Below, piece after piece: positions 25,502-36,683 of a stretch of DNA of 64,000 nt; position 1 is the stretch's first letter, and each line of letters starts with the position of its first letter. Under the pieces are notes generated by a model. It worked only from the letters and a program-made list of their open reading frames with translations, had not been told where the DNA came from and made no database searches. The stretch covers positions 124,001-188,000 of the forward strand of contig LYSY01000007.1 of assembly GCA_001657395.1 (NCBI GenBank), in the 5' to 3' direction. The stretch comes from Rhodospirillales bacterium BBD 1991-14. GTDB taxonomy: Bacteria; Pseudomonadota; Alphaproteobacteria; Kiloniellales; Kiloniellaceae. The position numbers were made by a program, and so were the translations under genes.

Positions 25502-26092
25502 ATGCAGGTCCGCCGGACGCATGCGGAGATGACCGCAGAGACCCGAACCAAGCTGCTCGCCGCGGCTCGGAAGGCGTTCGCTCAGCAGGGCTATGCGCAG
25601 ACGTCCATGAATGCTCTCTGTGATGATGCCGGTCTGACGCGCGGCGCGCTCTATCACCATTTCGGAAGCAAGAAAGCGCTTCTTGAAGAGGTGGTTTACG
25701 AGCTCGACAGCGAGATCGGCGCACACCTTGAGCGCCACTATCAGACGATCAGCGACCCATGGGAGGCTTTTTGCGCCTGCAGTGTCGAGTACCTGCGCCT
25801 GGCGCTCGATCCGGAAACACAGCAGATCCTTCTGAAGGACGCGCCCGCGGTTCTGGGGCAGCGTATGCGCGAGATCGATGAAGAAAGCTCGATCGCTCCG
25901 CTCGTTGAAGCGATCGAAGACCTGCTCCAGCAAGACCGTATCGTGGATTGCGATCCGGAAACGGTGGCCCGAATGCTCAACGGCGCACTCGTAGACGCGG
26001 CGCTTTGGATTGCCGCTGCGGATGATCCCGAGGGCCGCTTCGAACTGGCGTCAAAGAGCATCGGGGTGCTCTTGAAGGGCCTTGAACGCTGA
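25502..26092 (+). CDS. TetR family transcriptional regulator
   Basis: A 196-aa TetR protein: N-terminal HTH with AARKAFAQQGYAQTSMNAL and DDAGLTRGALYHHFGSKKAL (residues about 20-60), then a helical effector domain. AGGAGG precedes the ATG. It diverges from the SDR-MATE pair, and its own promoter overlaps theirs, so it probably represses both and responds to a compound exported by the pump. Inducer unknown. Confidence 0.92.
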   Translation: MQVRRTHAEMTAETRTKLLAAARKAFAQQGYAQTSMNALCDDAGLTRGALYHHFGSKKALLEEVVYELDSEIGAHLERHYQTISDPWEAFCACSVEYLRLALDPETQQILLKDAPAVLGQRMREIDEESSIAPLVEAIEDLLQQDRIVDCDPETVARMLNGALVDAALWIAAADDPEGRFELASKSIGVLLKGLER

Positions 26093-26188
26093 GCTTGGCG
26101 CAGCGCCGACGGTTGCTTTTGTCCGCAAGGCGGCCATCGACCCGTCGGAGCAGCCAGCGCAGCGGAACGTCGCACAGTCGGCGGCAAA

Positions 26189-26278
26189 TGGCGGAGGGAG
26201 AGGGATTCGAACCCTCGGTACGCTTGCGCGCACAACGGTTTTCGAGACCGCCCCGTTCAACCACTCCGGCACCCCTCC
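26189..26278 (-). tRNA. tRNA-Ser(CGA)
   Basis: Read on the minus strand it has a 7-bp acceptor stem (GGAGGGG with TCCCTCC, one G-U pair), discriminator G and an encoded CCA (26191-26189). The anticodon loop CTCGAAA gives anticodon CGA, reading UCG. A long variable arm (GTGCGCGCAAGCGTAC) marks a class II Ser tRNA, and the T-arm has GGTTCGAATCC. Length with CCA is 90 bases. No other tRNA was seen in the window. Confidence 0.96.
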
Positions 26279-26555
26279 GCAAGGGACGACGGCGGCACGG
26301 ACACCACAGAGTACCGAGCCGCCGCGAACGGCGGGCCTTTACTAGCCCAAGCGCCGCGCCGCTTGCAAGCACGGGCTTCGGCGGCCCCCGACGCGGCCCG
26401 CAGCGCCCTGCCTGCGCCCGGGCTTTCGCCCGGGTTGAACGTCCGGCCCGGAATTTCCCAGCATGGCGTTCCCCGGTGTTGCTATAGTCGCCCCAACCTG
26501 GAGCGACCTCACCCGGAACGATCCGCCAGAGGCACCGCAGCGAGGCACCGCAGCC

Positions 26556-27596
26556 ATGACCCCACCCCCGAGGCCCGGCCCGGCCGACAGCACCGCCCTG
26601 CCGCGCATCCCCCTGCGCCGTGTCGGCGGGATGGCGGGCCTGATCGAGGCCGAGCGCGGCCGGCTCAATGCGCTGATCGCCGCGGCGGAGCGCAGCTACC
26701 CCCGGGCCGTGATCGCGCTGGGCGACCGGCTGTCGCGGCGCTGGCTGGAGCGCAGCGGCAACCCCTATCTGGAGGAGGTGGAAACCGTCGACCGGGCCCT
26801 CGGGCGGCCCGGCGCCTATTTCCTCAACCTCTCCTACGAATGGGCCTGCACCTGCAGCGTCGGCCCCACCGCCGACGGCCGAACCAGCCGCCTGACCCGG
26901 GTGCTGGACTGGCCCTTCGACGGTCTCGGCGCCCAGGTCCTGGCGGTGCGCCAGAGCGGCCCGGCCGGGGAGTGGATCAACCTCACCTGGCCCGGATTCA
27001 CCGGGTCGATCCAGGGCATGGCGCCCGGGCGCTTTGCGGCGGCCTTCAACCAGGCCCCCATGCGCCGGCGCAGCCCGTCGCGGGTCATCGACTGGGGGCT
27101 CGACCGCATCGGCCTCTGGGGCCGCCGCGCCCTGCCGCCCGGCCACCTGCTGCGCCAGGTCTTTGAGCGCGCGCGCAGCTTTGCCGAGGCCAGGGAACAG
27201 CTCATTCAAAGCCCGCTGGCAATGCCGGCGATCTTTTCCCTCGTCGGGCCAGGCCCCGCGGATCAGGCGGTGATCGAGCGCATCGAACACCACGCCGTCG
27301 TTCATGAGGGCCCGCAGGTGGCCGCCAACCACTGGCTCGGCCCCCTGCCCCGGGCCCGCCCGCGCGGCGTCGATTCGGAAGGTCGGGGACGGCTGATGCG
27401 GGCGGAGGCCGCAGAGGCCGGTCCCGACCTGGCCTGGCTGAAGCCGCCGGTGCTGAACGAGACCACCCGCCTGGCGCTCTATGCCGAGCCCGCCAGCGGG
27501 CGCCTCGTGGCCCAGGGCTTCGAGACCGCCAAAGACGGTTCCGCCGCCCCGGCCACCGCGGTGACGGAGTTGCTGGCCGCCAAGGCACAGCCGTGA
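26556..27596 (+). CDS. NAAA/acid-ceramidase-like Ntn hydrolase (putative amidase)
   Basis: A 346-aa protein without a signal peptide. The core at residues about 94-125 reads YEWACTCSVGP followed by TRVLDWPF. This is the pattern of N-acylethanolamine amidase/acid ceramidase relatives, where a CTS-type Cys (here Cys98, with Cys100 close by) becomes the N-terminal nucleophile after self-cleavage and the RxLDxPF Asp assists. Later NLTWPGFTGSIQGMAPGRFAAAFNQAP also fits. The N-terminal 90 residues would be the alpha chain. The ATG at 26556 has GAGG about 9 bases upstream. The next gene starts inside its stop codon, so the two are coupled. Physiological substrate unknown. Confidence 0.75.
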   Translation: MTPPPRPGPADSTALPRIPLRRVGGMAGLIEAERGRLNALIAAAERSYPRAVIALGDRLSRRWLERSGNPYLEEVETVDRALGRPGAYFLNLSYEWACTCSVGPTADGRTSRLTRVLDWPFDGLGAQVLAVRQSGPAGEWINLTWPGFTGSIQGMAPGRFAAAFNQAPMRRRSPSRVIDWGLDRIGLWGRRALPPGHLLRQVFERARSFAEAREQLIQSPLAMPAIFSLVGPGPADQAVIERIEHHAVVHEGPQVAANHWLGPLPRARPRGVDSEGRGRLMRAEAAEAGPDLAWLKPPVLNETTRLALYAEPASGRLVAQGFETAKDGSAAPATAVTELLAAKAQP

Positions 27597-29188
27597 ACCC
27601 AGGCAGGGCCGTGCTGGCCCTTGTCCTGCTCGGCATCCTGGCATTCGCCGGATACCGCGGCTGGCAGGCCTGGGAACTGACTCAGCCCGGCTTCCATGCG
27701 CGGGCCTGCTGGTTTGCCACCGGGATCACCGGGGAAGCCCGCTGCGGCTTCATGGTGGTCAAGGAAAACCGCAGCGACCCTGAGAGCCGCACGATCCGCC
27801 TGCCGGTGGTGGTTTTCGAAGCGCAAAGCCACGTCCCCCGGAAGGAGCCGATCCTCTATCTGACCGGCGGCCCGGGCGGCTCCGCCTATCTGGCGGCGCA
27901 ACACCAGATCGACGGCTGGTGGCAGGAGCGCCGCCTCTTCCCCCAGGGCCATGATCTGATCGTCATGGGTCAGCGCGGCACCGGGCTGGCGGAGCCGGAC
28001 TTTCGCTGCGAAGAGTTTTCGACGCCGGAGGTCGGCCTGCTGGCCTATGAGAGGGGCACACCGCCCCCGGACGTCCATGCTCTCACCATCAAGGCCGTAA
28101 CGGACTGCGCAGCGCAGTTGACCAAGAGGGGCGTCGATCTGACGGCCTACAACAGCCGGGAAAGCGCCGCCGACATCGCCGAACTGCGCCAGGCGCTCGG
28201 CATCGACGAATGGACGCTCTACGGCATCTCCTACGGAACCCGCCTCGCGCTCAGCACGCTGCGCTATCACCCCGAAGGCGTGCGCGCCGTGGTGCTGGAC
28301 TCGGTGTTCCCGCCTGAAGGCAATCAGACCGTCGACCTCGCCAAGCACTTCGACGCGGCATTGCAGCGCGTGTTCGACGACTGCGCGGCGGCGCCGGCCT
28401 GCCGGGAACGCTACGGCGACCTGCGCGCGGCCTACGCGGCGGCCGGGGCCTGGCTGGAGGCCAGTCCGCCGAGCTACACCCTGCGGGAGATCTTCGGTCC
28501 CGTTGAAGCGGTGTTCGCGGTAGGGACACGACGCTACCGCTACAGCCCCGATGACGACGCGGACTGGATCGATCAGGCGATCCTCTTCGACAAGCCGACG
28601 CTGGACGAACTGCTCTTCGATGCCCTCTACAGCTCCGACGCGCGCCTGGGCATTCCGCGGCTGCTGCAGCAGACCGCACAGAAAGGCACCACCATCCTGC
28701 GGGAGCGGTTTCGCGACTACCTGCTCTACACCATCTCCTACGGCGTGCACGCGGCCGTCTACCTCTCCCACGTCTGCCACGACGAGGCACCTTTCGAATC
28801 GCCCGAGCAGATTGCCGCCGCCGTGGCCGCGGCCGGATCCCAGGGTCACCTGATCGACCGTGCCTGGACCAGCTACCTCTGCGCCCACTGGCCGGCCGGA
28901 GCGGCCGATCCAATCGAAAACACGCCGGTCGCCAGCGCCGTGCCGGCCCTGCTGCTGGCCGGGGAGCGCGACCCCATCACGCCGCCGGCGCTGGCCCAGT
29001 CGGCCGCCGCCCATCTTTCCAACGGCCGGGCCTACGCCCTGGCGGGCGTCAGCCATGGGGTGCTCTATGAAAGCGACTGTGCCCAAGTGCTGCTGGCCCG
29101 GTTTCTGGAGACCCTCAGGCCGCCGTCGCGAAGCCATTGTTCCGAAAGCGCTTTCGTCCATCTTCCGAGGCGTCCCGCCGAACCCTGA
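27593..29188 (+). CDS. Membrane-anchored alpha/beta-hydrolase (TAP/prolyl aminopeptidase-like)
   Basis: A 531-aa hydrolase with an N-terminal anchor or signal (VLALVLLGILAFAGYRGW, residues 7-24), an oxyanion region TGGPGGSAY (about 91-99), the nucleophile elbow YGISYGTRLAL (Ser213), a cap domain of about 200 residues, the acid in GERDPITPP and the His in GVSHGVLY. GGPGG followed by GxSYG is typical of proline iminopeptidase and SCO7095/TAP-like exopeptidases. The GTG at 27593 overlaps the stop of the Ntn hydrolase (GTGA). Four to six cysteines suggest a periplasmic fold. Pairing with an amidase suggests a two-step hydrolysis, not proven. Confidence 0.85.
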   Translation: MNPGRAVLALVLLGILAFAGYRGWQAWELTQPGFHARACWFATGITGEARCGFMVVKENRSDPESRTIRLPVVVFEAQSHVPRKEPILYLTGGPGGSAYLAAQHQIDGWWQERRLFPQGHDLIVMGQRGTGLAEPDFRCEEFSTPEVGLLAYERGTPPPDVHALTIKAVTDCAAQLTKRGVDLTAYNSRESAADIAELRQALGIDEWTLYGISYGTRLALSTLRYHPEGVRAVVLDSVFPPEGNQTVDLAKHFDAALQRVFDDCAAAPACRERYGDLRAAYAAAGAWLEASPPSYTLREIFGPVEAVFAVGTRRYRYSPDDDADWIDQAILFDKPTLDELLFDALYSSDARLGIPRLLQQTAQKGTTILRERFRDYLLYTISYGVHAAVYLSHVCHDEAPFESPEQIAAAVAAAGSQGHLIDRAWTSYLCAHWPAGAADPIENTPVASAVPALLLAGERDPITPPALAQSAAAHLSNGRAYALAGVSHGVLYESDCAQVLLARFLETLRPPSRSHCSESAFVHLPRRPAEP

Positions 29189-29228
29189 AGGATGTGGGAA
29201 AGACACCGGAAAACCGCCGAAAAGGGCG

Positions 29229-29256
29229 TTGACAGCCCGGGCGGCGGAGCTATAGT
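29229..29256 (+). promoter_or_regulatory. Promoter of rplU-rpmA
   Basis: TTGACA (29229-29234) and TATAGT (29251-29256) with a 16-base spacer: a near-consensus sigma-70 promoter about 115 bases before rplU, as expected for ribosomal protein genes. Confidence 0.75.
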
Positions 29257-29372
29257 GCGCGACCGTTAACCGCGGCCCTCTGGACCGCGGCGTTTTATGT
29301 TGACGGCCCCGGAAAACCGCGCGATTTCGCGCCTGCCGGGACGGTCCAGCCGAAGATGGGCGAGCCAGCGCA
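29257..29372 (+). other. Structured 5' leader of rplU
   Basis: The leader contains a hairpin built on ccgcgg...ccgcgg (about 29270-29291) followed by gtttta, then a second helix with gcgcg/cgcgc and flanking ccgg/ccgg (about 29310-29341). Arrangement and position suggest an autogenous L21 leader or attenuator; this is by eye only. Confidence 0.35.
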
Positions 29373-29909
29373 ATGTTTGCAGTGATCAAGACCGGCGGCA
29401 AGCAGTACAAAGTCGCCAAGGACGACGTGATCGTCATCGAAAAGCTCGAGGGCGAGGCCGGTGCGGCCGTGTCTTTCGACTCCGTGCTGATGGTCGGCGA
29501 GGGCGCCGAGACCAAGGCCGGCGCGCCCTTCGTAGAAGGTGCCAGCGTGGCCGCCGAGGTTGTCGAGCAGACCCGCGGGGACAAGGTGCTGATCTTCAAG
29601 AAGAAGCGCCGCAAGAACCATCGCCGCCTGAACGGCCATCGCCAGGACCTGACGGTGGTGCGCATCACCGATATTCTGACCGACGGCAAGAAGGCGGCGG
29701 CCAAGGCCAAGAAAGCCGCGCCCAAGGCCGATGAGGACACGGGTGCCACAGATAAGGGCGCAGATAAGGGCGCCAAGGCCAAGGCTGACGACGCACCCGC
29801 CAAGGAAGCGCCGGCCAAGAAGGCAACAGCCAAAAAGGCGACCGCCAAGAAGGCCGCCACGAAAAAGACCGCCGCCAAGAAGACGGCTGCGAAGAAGAAG
29901 GAAGACTAA
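29373..29909 (+). CDS. rplU: 50S ribosomal protein L21 with Lys/Ala-rich tail
   Basis: The first 103 residues are a standard L21 ([14 protein letters not shown] at the start, [23 protein letters not shown] at the end, binding 23S rRNA). A further 75 residues form a low-complexity tail rich in Lys, Ala and Asp with repeated KKATAK/KKTAAK units, seen in L21 of several alphaproteobacteria. Total 178 aa. First gene of rplU-rpmA, three bases from rpmA. Confidence 0.97.
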   Translation: MFAVIKTGGKQYKVAKDDVIVIEKLEGEAGAAVSFDSVLMVGEGAETKAGAPFVEGASVAAEVVEQTRGDKVLIFKKKRRKNHRRLNGHRQDLTVVRITDILTDGKKAAAKAKKAAPKADEDTGATDKGADKGAKAKADDAPAKEAPAKKATAKKATAKKAATKKTAAKKTAAKKKED

Positions 29910-29912
29910 GCC

Positions 29913-30194
29913 ATGGCGCATAAGAAAGCGGGCGGCAGTTCACGCAACGGCCGCGATTCAGCCGGGCGCCGGCTGGGCGTGAAGAAGTTCGGCGGCGAGG
30001 CGGTGCTGGCCGGCAACATTCTCGTGCGCCAGCGCGGCACCAAGTTCCATCCGGGCCGCAACGTCGGCATCGGCAAAGACCATACCCTCTTTGCCAAGGT
30101 CTCCGGCGCCGTCTCTTTCCAGACCAAGTCCGGCGGCCGGACCTATGTCTCCGTCGACGCGGCCGAGCAGCCGTCGCCGAGCGCCGCTGAATAA
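29913..30194 (+). CDS. rpmA: 50S ribosomal protein L27
   Basis: A 93-aa L27 beginning [20 protein letters not shown], the N-terminus that reaches the peptidyl transferase centre, with [17 protein letters not shown] and [11 protein letters not shown]. There is no extra N-terminal cleavage peptide of the Firmicute type. It is followed by a terminator. Confidence 0.98.
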   Translation: MAHKKAGGSSRNGRDSAGRRLGVKKFGGEAVLAGNILVRQRGTKFHPGRNVGIGKDHTLFAKVSGAVSFQTKSGGRTYVSVDAAEQPSPSAAE

Positions 30195-30241
30195 CGCCGG
30201 TGGGTGTCCGCCGGGGCGCCCATCTTGAGGATCTGATGACG

Positions 30242-30270
30242 AGGGAGATGGGCCGCCATCTCCCTTTTTC
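30242..30270 (+). terminator. Rho-independent terminator of rplU-rpmA
   Basis: A perfect 10-bp stem, agggagatgg (30242-30251) with ccatctccct (30256-30265), loop gccg, followed by tttt. It lies about 50 bases after rpmA. Confidence 0.88.
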
Positions 30271-30328
30271 TGTGCCCCTTTCTCCCGCTCCATGTCCCAG
30301 AGGGGGGCCGACCATCGGAACGAAACCC

Positions 30329-33077
<2,749 letters not shown>

Positions 33078-33104
33078 AGCCGCCCAGAAAGGGAGACAAA
33101 GACA

Positions 33105-34403
33105 ATGCCCGCGCAAGCTGCGCCCCTCAGCGAAACAGAGCAGGAGCAAGACCTGCAGGCGCAAATGACGGCCCTGGGCCAGGCGGCGCGCGAGGCTGCC
33201 GCTGATCTGGCGCTGGCCGATCCGGAAACCAAGAACCGCGCCCTGCGGGCCGCCGCCGCGGCGATCCGCGCCCGCGCCGCGGAGATCGCCGCCGCAAACG
33301 CCGAGGACATGGCCGGCGGGCGGGACAAGGGCCTGACCGCCGCCCTGCTGGACCGCCTGGAGCTCACACCGCCGCGTATCGAGGCCATGGCCAAGGGCCT
33401 GGAGGACATCGCCGAGCTGCCCGACCCCGTGGGCCGGGTGCTGGCCGAGTGGGAGCGGCCCAACGGCCTGAAGATCGCCCGCGTTTCGGTGCCCCTGGGC
33501 GTGATTGGCATCATCTACGAAAGCCGGCCCAACGTCACCGCCGATGCCGGTGCGCTGTGCCTGAAGTCGGGCAATGCCGCCATCCTGCGCGGCGGCTCCG
33601 AAAGCTTTCGGTCGTCCGGCGCGATCCTGGAGGCGCTGCAACAAGGCCTGGAAGAGGCCGGCCTGCCGGCCACCGCCATCCAGCGCCTGCCCACCACCGA
33701 CCGCGCCGCCGTCGGCATGCTGCTGACCATGAGCGACACGGTGGACGTCATCGTACCCCGCGGCGGGCGCGGCCTGATCGAGCGGGTGCAGCGGGAAAGC
33801 CGGGTGCCGGTGTTCTCCCACCTCGACGGCATGGTGCATACCTACGTCCACGCGGCGGCGGACCCCGCCATGGCCCGCGACCTGGTGGTCAACGCCAAGA
33901 TGCGCCGGGTCGGCATCTGCGGGGCGACGGAAACGCTGCTGGTGGACCGGGCTGCCGCCGAAAGCCAGTTGGCACCGCTGCTGGGCGCCCTGCAGGAGGC
34001 GGGCTGTGCGATCCGCGGCGACGAGGCCGCCCAGGCGGCCCTGCCCGGCGTCGTCCCGGCGACCGCCGAGGACTGGGACACCGAGTATCTGGCCCCGGTC
34101 ATCGCCGTGAAGGTGGTAAGCGGCCTGGAAGAGGCGATCGACCACATCAACAGTCATGGCTCCCACCACACCGAGGCGATCATCACCGAGGACGAGGCGG
34201 CGGCCGCCCGTTTCATGAATGCTGTCGACGCCGGCATCGTCATGCACAACACCTCCACCCAGTTCGCCGACGGCGGCGAGTTCGGCATGGGAGCCGAGAT
34301 CGGCATCTCCACCGGCAAGATGCATGCCCGCGGGCCGGTCGGGGCGGAGCAGCTGACGAGCTACAAGTACAAGGTCATCGGCAGCGGCCAGACGCGGCCC
34401 TGA
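33105..34403 (+). CDS. proA: Gamma-glutamyl phosphate reductase
   Basis: Second step of proline synthesis, an NADPH-dependent aldehyde-dehydrogenase-fold enzyme of 432 aa. Landmarks: [34 protein letters not shown], the catalytic Cys in [14 protein letters not shown] and the C-terminal [25 protein letters not shown] stands before the ATG. The last codons and stop form the first unit of a 13-bp tandem repeat. Confidence 0.97.
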   Translation: MPAQAAPLSETEQEQDLQAQMTALGQAAREAAADLALADPETKNRALRAAAAAIRARAAEIAAANAEDMAGGRDKGLTAALLDRLELTPPRIEAMAKGLEDIAELPDPVGRVLAEWERPNGLKIARVSVPLGVIGIIYESRPNVTADAGALCLKSGNAAILRGGSESFRSSGAILEALQQGLEEAGLPATAIQRLPTTDRAAVGMLLTMSDTVDVIVPRGGRGLIERVQRESRVPVFSHLDGMVHTYVHAAADPAMARDLVVNAKMRRVGICGATETLLVDRAAAESQLAPLLGALQEAGCAIRGDEAAQAALPGVVPATAEDWDTEYLAPVIAVKVVSGLEEAIDHINSHGSHHTEAIITEDEAAAARFMNAVDAGIVMHNTSTQFADGGEFGMGAEIGISTGKMHARGPVGAEQLTSYKYKVIGSGQTRP

Positions 34404-34459
34404 GAGTGGGCCCTGGGAGTGGGCCCTGAGAGCAGGCCCTGAGAGCATGCCCTGAGGGG
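34396..34459. repeat. 13-bp tandem repeat over the proA stop codon
   Basis: Four good copies of ggccctgagagtg-like units (34396-34408, 34409-34421, 34422-34434, 34435-34447) are followed by a decayed fifth (34448-34459). The first supplies the last proA codon and stop. Each unit carries GGCCC, so short alternative stems can form. A replication-slippage repeat at the gene end is the simplest explanation. Confidence 0.85.
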
Positions 34460-34999
34460 CGGCCCGAGAGCCGGGTCCCTGGCCTCAGACCGGCTGCCTG
34501 CAAACAAGAAAGCCAGGTTTTCTGCGGGCCAGGCCGATCTTCTTGTTCGTTGACATACAATCCACGCCCTCTGTAGCTTGCACATTCAGAGAGAGCGCGA
34601 TATAGCCGCTCCATGCACCGTGAGGTGCGCAGAGAAGCCGCAAAGGCAGCCGCAGGGAGAACCAGGGAGAACAGGGACCTTGGCAGCGTGAGGATGGTGG
34701 GGCCGATTTGAGCATGGGGTGATCTGGCAATTGTGGGGAAGACGACCTGCGCCGGGCTGGGAGAGCCCAAGCAGGTTTGGTTAATACGGGCGCTGGTCTG
34801 CCCGGCGATCTTCGATAGCCCCCTTGCAGCCTGATTCCCCGCGAAAACCGGGCCGTCCCTTCGCAAGGCAGGCCGTCCCGGGGCGCAAAGACCGACCTCC
34901 TTAAAGTGATCCCAAAATGTCCAAGCTGCCCTGGACCTTCCGTCCGGTTGCTGACAGCATGACGTCAAAGTAGAAGCTCAAGTAACAGGGAGACAAAGA
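34460..34999. other. Long intergenic region before the second ABC operon
   Basis: About 540 bases with no convincing gene. It holds a TTGACA at 34550-34555 with only a weak -10 (TAGCTT, 34574-34579), an imperfect inverted repeat around aacaagaa...ttcttgtt (about 34502-34548), and a duplicated ggccgtccc near 34850-34890. It could contain the operon promoter with a long leader, or a small RNA; I cannot decide which. Confidence 0.4.
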
Positions 35000-36580
35000 A
35001 TGAAGTCCAAAACAGCCTTGCTGGCCGCCGTACTGCTGGCCAGCACGAGCAGCTTTGCCACCGCTGAGACCCTTCGCTGGGCCCGCGCCGGTGACAGCCT
35101 GACCCTTGATCCCCATGCGCAGAACGAGGGCCCGACCACGGCGCTGGCGCATCAGATCATGGAATCACTGGTGATCCGCGACATGACCGGCGCGATCGTG
35201 CCGGCACTGGCCACCGAGTGGGCGCCCAGCGAGGAAGACCCCAACGTCTGGTTCTTCAAGCTGCGGGAAGGCGTGACCTTCCACGACGGTGCGGAGTTCG
35301 ACAGCGAAGATGCGGTCTTCTCCTTCAATCGCGCCATGAGCCCGGACAGCGACTTCAAGGAGCTGCTGGCTTCGGTGAAGGAAGTGCGCGCCAACGGCAA
35401 GTACGGCTTCGAGATCGTCACCGACGGCCCGAACCCGATCATGCCGTCGAACCTGACCAACCTCTTCATCATCGACAAGGACTGGGCCGAGGCGAACAAC
35501 GCCGTGAAGGTGCAGGACTTCGAGGGTGGCGAAGACACCTTTGCGGCGCGCAACGCCAACGGCACCGGCCCCTACAAGCTGGTCAGCCGCGAGCCCGACG
35601 CCAAGACGGTTCTCGCCATCAACGAGACCTACTGGGGCAAGGACGAGTTTCCGATGGCGGTGACGGAGATCGTCTACACCCCCATCCAGAACGCCGCCAC
35701 CCGCGTGGCCGCCCTGCTCTCCGGCGAGGTCGACTTCATTCAGGACGTGCCGGTCCAGGATCTCGGCCGCGTCAGCTCGACCGACGGCCTGAAGGTCATC
35801 ACCGCACCGCAGAACCGCGTCATCTTCTTCGGCATGAACCAGGGCGATGCGGACCTCAAGGCCGACGACGTGGACGGCAAGAACCCCTTCGCCGACAAGC
35901 GCGTGCGCCAGGCCATGAACATGGCCATCAACCGCGATGCCATCAAGCAAGTGGTGATGCGCGGCCAGTCGATCCCGGCCGGCGTCGCCATGCCGCCCTT
36001 CGTCAACGGCTGGACCGAAGCCCTCGACCAGGTTCCGGCCAATGACATCGCCAAGGCCAAGGCGCTGATGGCCGACGCGGGTTACGCCGACGGCTTCTCC
36101 ATCCAGCTCGACTGCCCGAACGACCGCTACATCAACGATGAGGCGATCTGCCAGGCGGCCGTGGGCATGCTGGCCCAGATCGGCGTCAACGTGCGCCTCG
36201 ACGCCAAGCCCAAGGCGCAGCACTTCCCGCTGATCAACAACCTGGAAACCGACTTCTACATGCTCGGCTGGGGCGTTCCGACCTATGATTCCGAGTACAT
36301 CTTCAACTTCCTGGCCCATACCAAGGGCGAGAAGTACGGTTCCTGGAACGGTACGCGCTACTCCAACCCGGACCTGGATTCCCAGATCGTGCGTCTGGCG
36401 TCCGAGACCAACCTGGACGAGCGTAACCTGATGATCGCCAACATCTGGTCGGTGGTGCAGGACGAGGTGCTCTACCTGCCGATCCATCACCAGGTGCTGA
36501 ACTGGGGTATGGCGAACAAGGTCGAAACCATCGTCGCGCCGGACGACGTGGCCAAGTTCAAGTACTTCACCCTGAACTAG
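35000..36580 (+). CDS. ABC transporter substrate-binding protein, family 5 (second system)
   Basis: A 526-aa periplasmic binding protein with a signal peptide (MKSKTALLAAVLLASTSSFATA, cleavage after ATA). Family-5 landmarks: GDSLTLDPHAQNEGP, LREGVTFHDGAEFDSEDAVFSFNR (as two adjacent motifs), NGTGPYKLV and DKRVRQAMNMAINR. A Cys pair (QLDCPND, DEAICQ) is typical of a dipeptide-type subgroup. It heads a five-gene transporter operon inside the proA-nadD backbone. Ligand unknown; peptides are the default guess. Confidence 0.93.
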   Translation: MKSKTALLAAVLLASTSSFATAETLRWARAGDSLTLDPHAQNEGPTTALAHQIMESLVIRDMTGAIVPALATEWAPSEEDPNVWFFKLREGVTFHDGAEFDSEDAVFSFNRAMSPDSDFKELLASVKEVRANGKYGFEIVTDGPNPIMPSNLTNLFIIDKDWAEANNAVKVQDFEGGEDTFAARNANGTGPYKLVSREPDAKTVLAINETYWGKDEFPMAVTEIVYTPIQNAATRVAALLSGEVDFIQDVPVQDLGRVSSTDGLKVITAPQNRVIFFGMNQGDADLKADDVDGKNPFADKRVRQAMNMAINRDAIKQVVMRGQSIPAGVAMPPFVNGWTEALDQVPANDIAKAKALMADAGYADGFSIQLDCPNDRYINDEAICQAAVGMLAQIGVNVRLDAKPKAQHFPLINNLETDFYMLGWGVPTYDSEYIFNFLAHTKGEKYGSWNGTRYSNPDLDSQIVRLASETNLDERNLMIANIWSVVQDEVLYLPIHHQVLNWGMANKVETIVAPDDVAKFKYFTLN

Positions 36581-36592
36581 CAGGGCTTGACA

Positions 36593-36623
36593 GGCGGGAG
36601 GCCTCCAAGGAGGACCTCCCGCC
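36593..36623 (+). other. Intercistronic hairpin after the binding-protein gene
   Basis: A 9-bp stem, ggcgggagg (36593-36601) with cctcccgcc (36615-36623), in the 103-base gap before the permease, without a T-run. Its position corresponds to the hairpin at 18606-18636 in the first ABC operon. Confidence 0.6.
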
Positions 36624-36683
36624 GCCCCGGCCGGGTCTCCATAGCGTGTTCGGCCCGAGCGCCACCAGCCGGTAACTGCCGCG

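Noticed and set aside
23340-26220. Attachment-site pair between tRNA-Ser and the end of the GntR gene
   Set aside because: Only gaaccctc (8 bases) is shared near 23359 and 26209; far too short, and no integrase is present.
27479-29878. 799-codon minus-strand frame opposite the hydrolase and rplU
   Set aside because: It spans several real genes, a promoter and the L21 tail; the apparent membrane-like start is the antisense of the Lys/Ala tail.
34480-34620. Possible 6S or other known structural RNA in the gap
   Set aside because: Only an imperfect inverted repeat is present; the large central bubble and usual neighbours of 6S RNA are missing.
34375-34968. 197-codon minus-strand frame in the gap after proA
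   Set aside because: No ribosome site, no motif, and it runs into the 13-bp repeat and the proA end.
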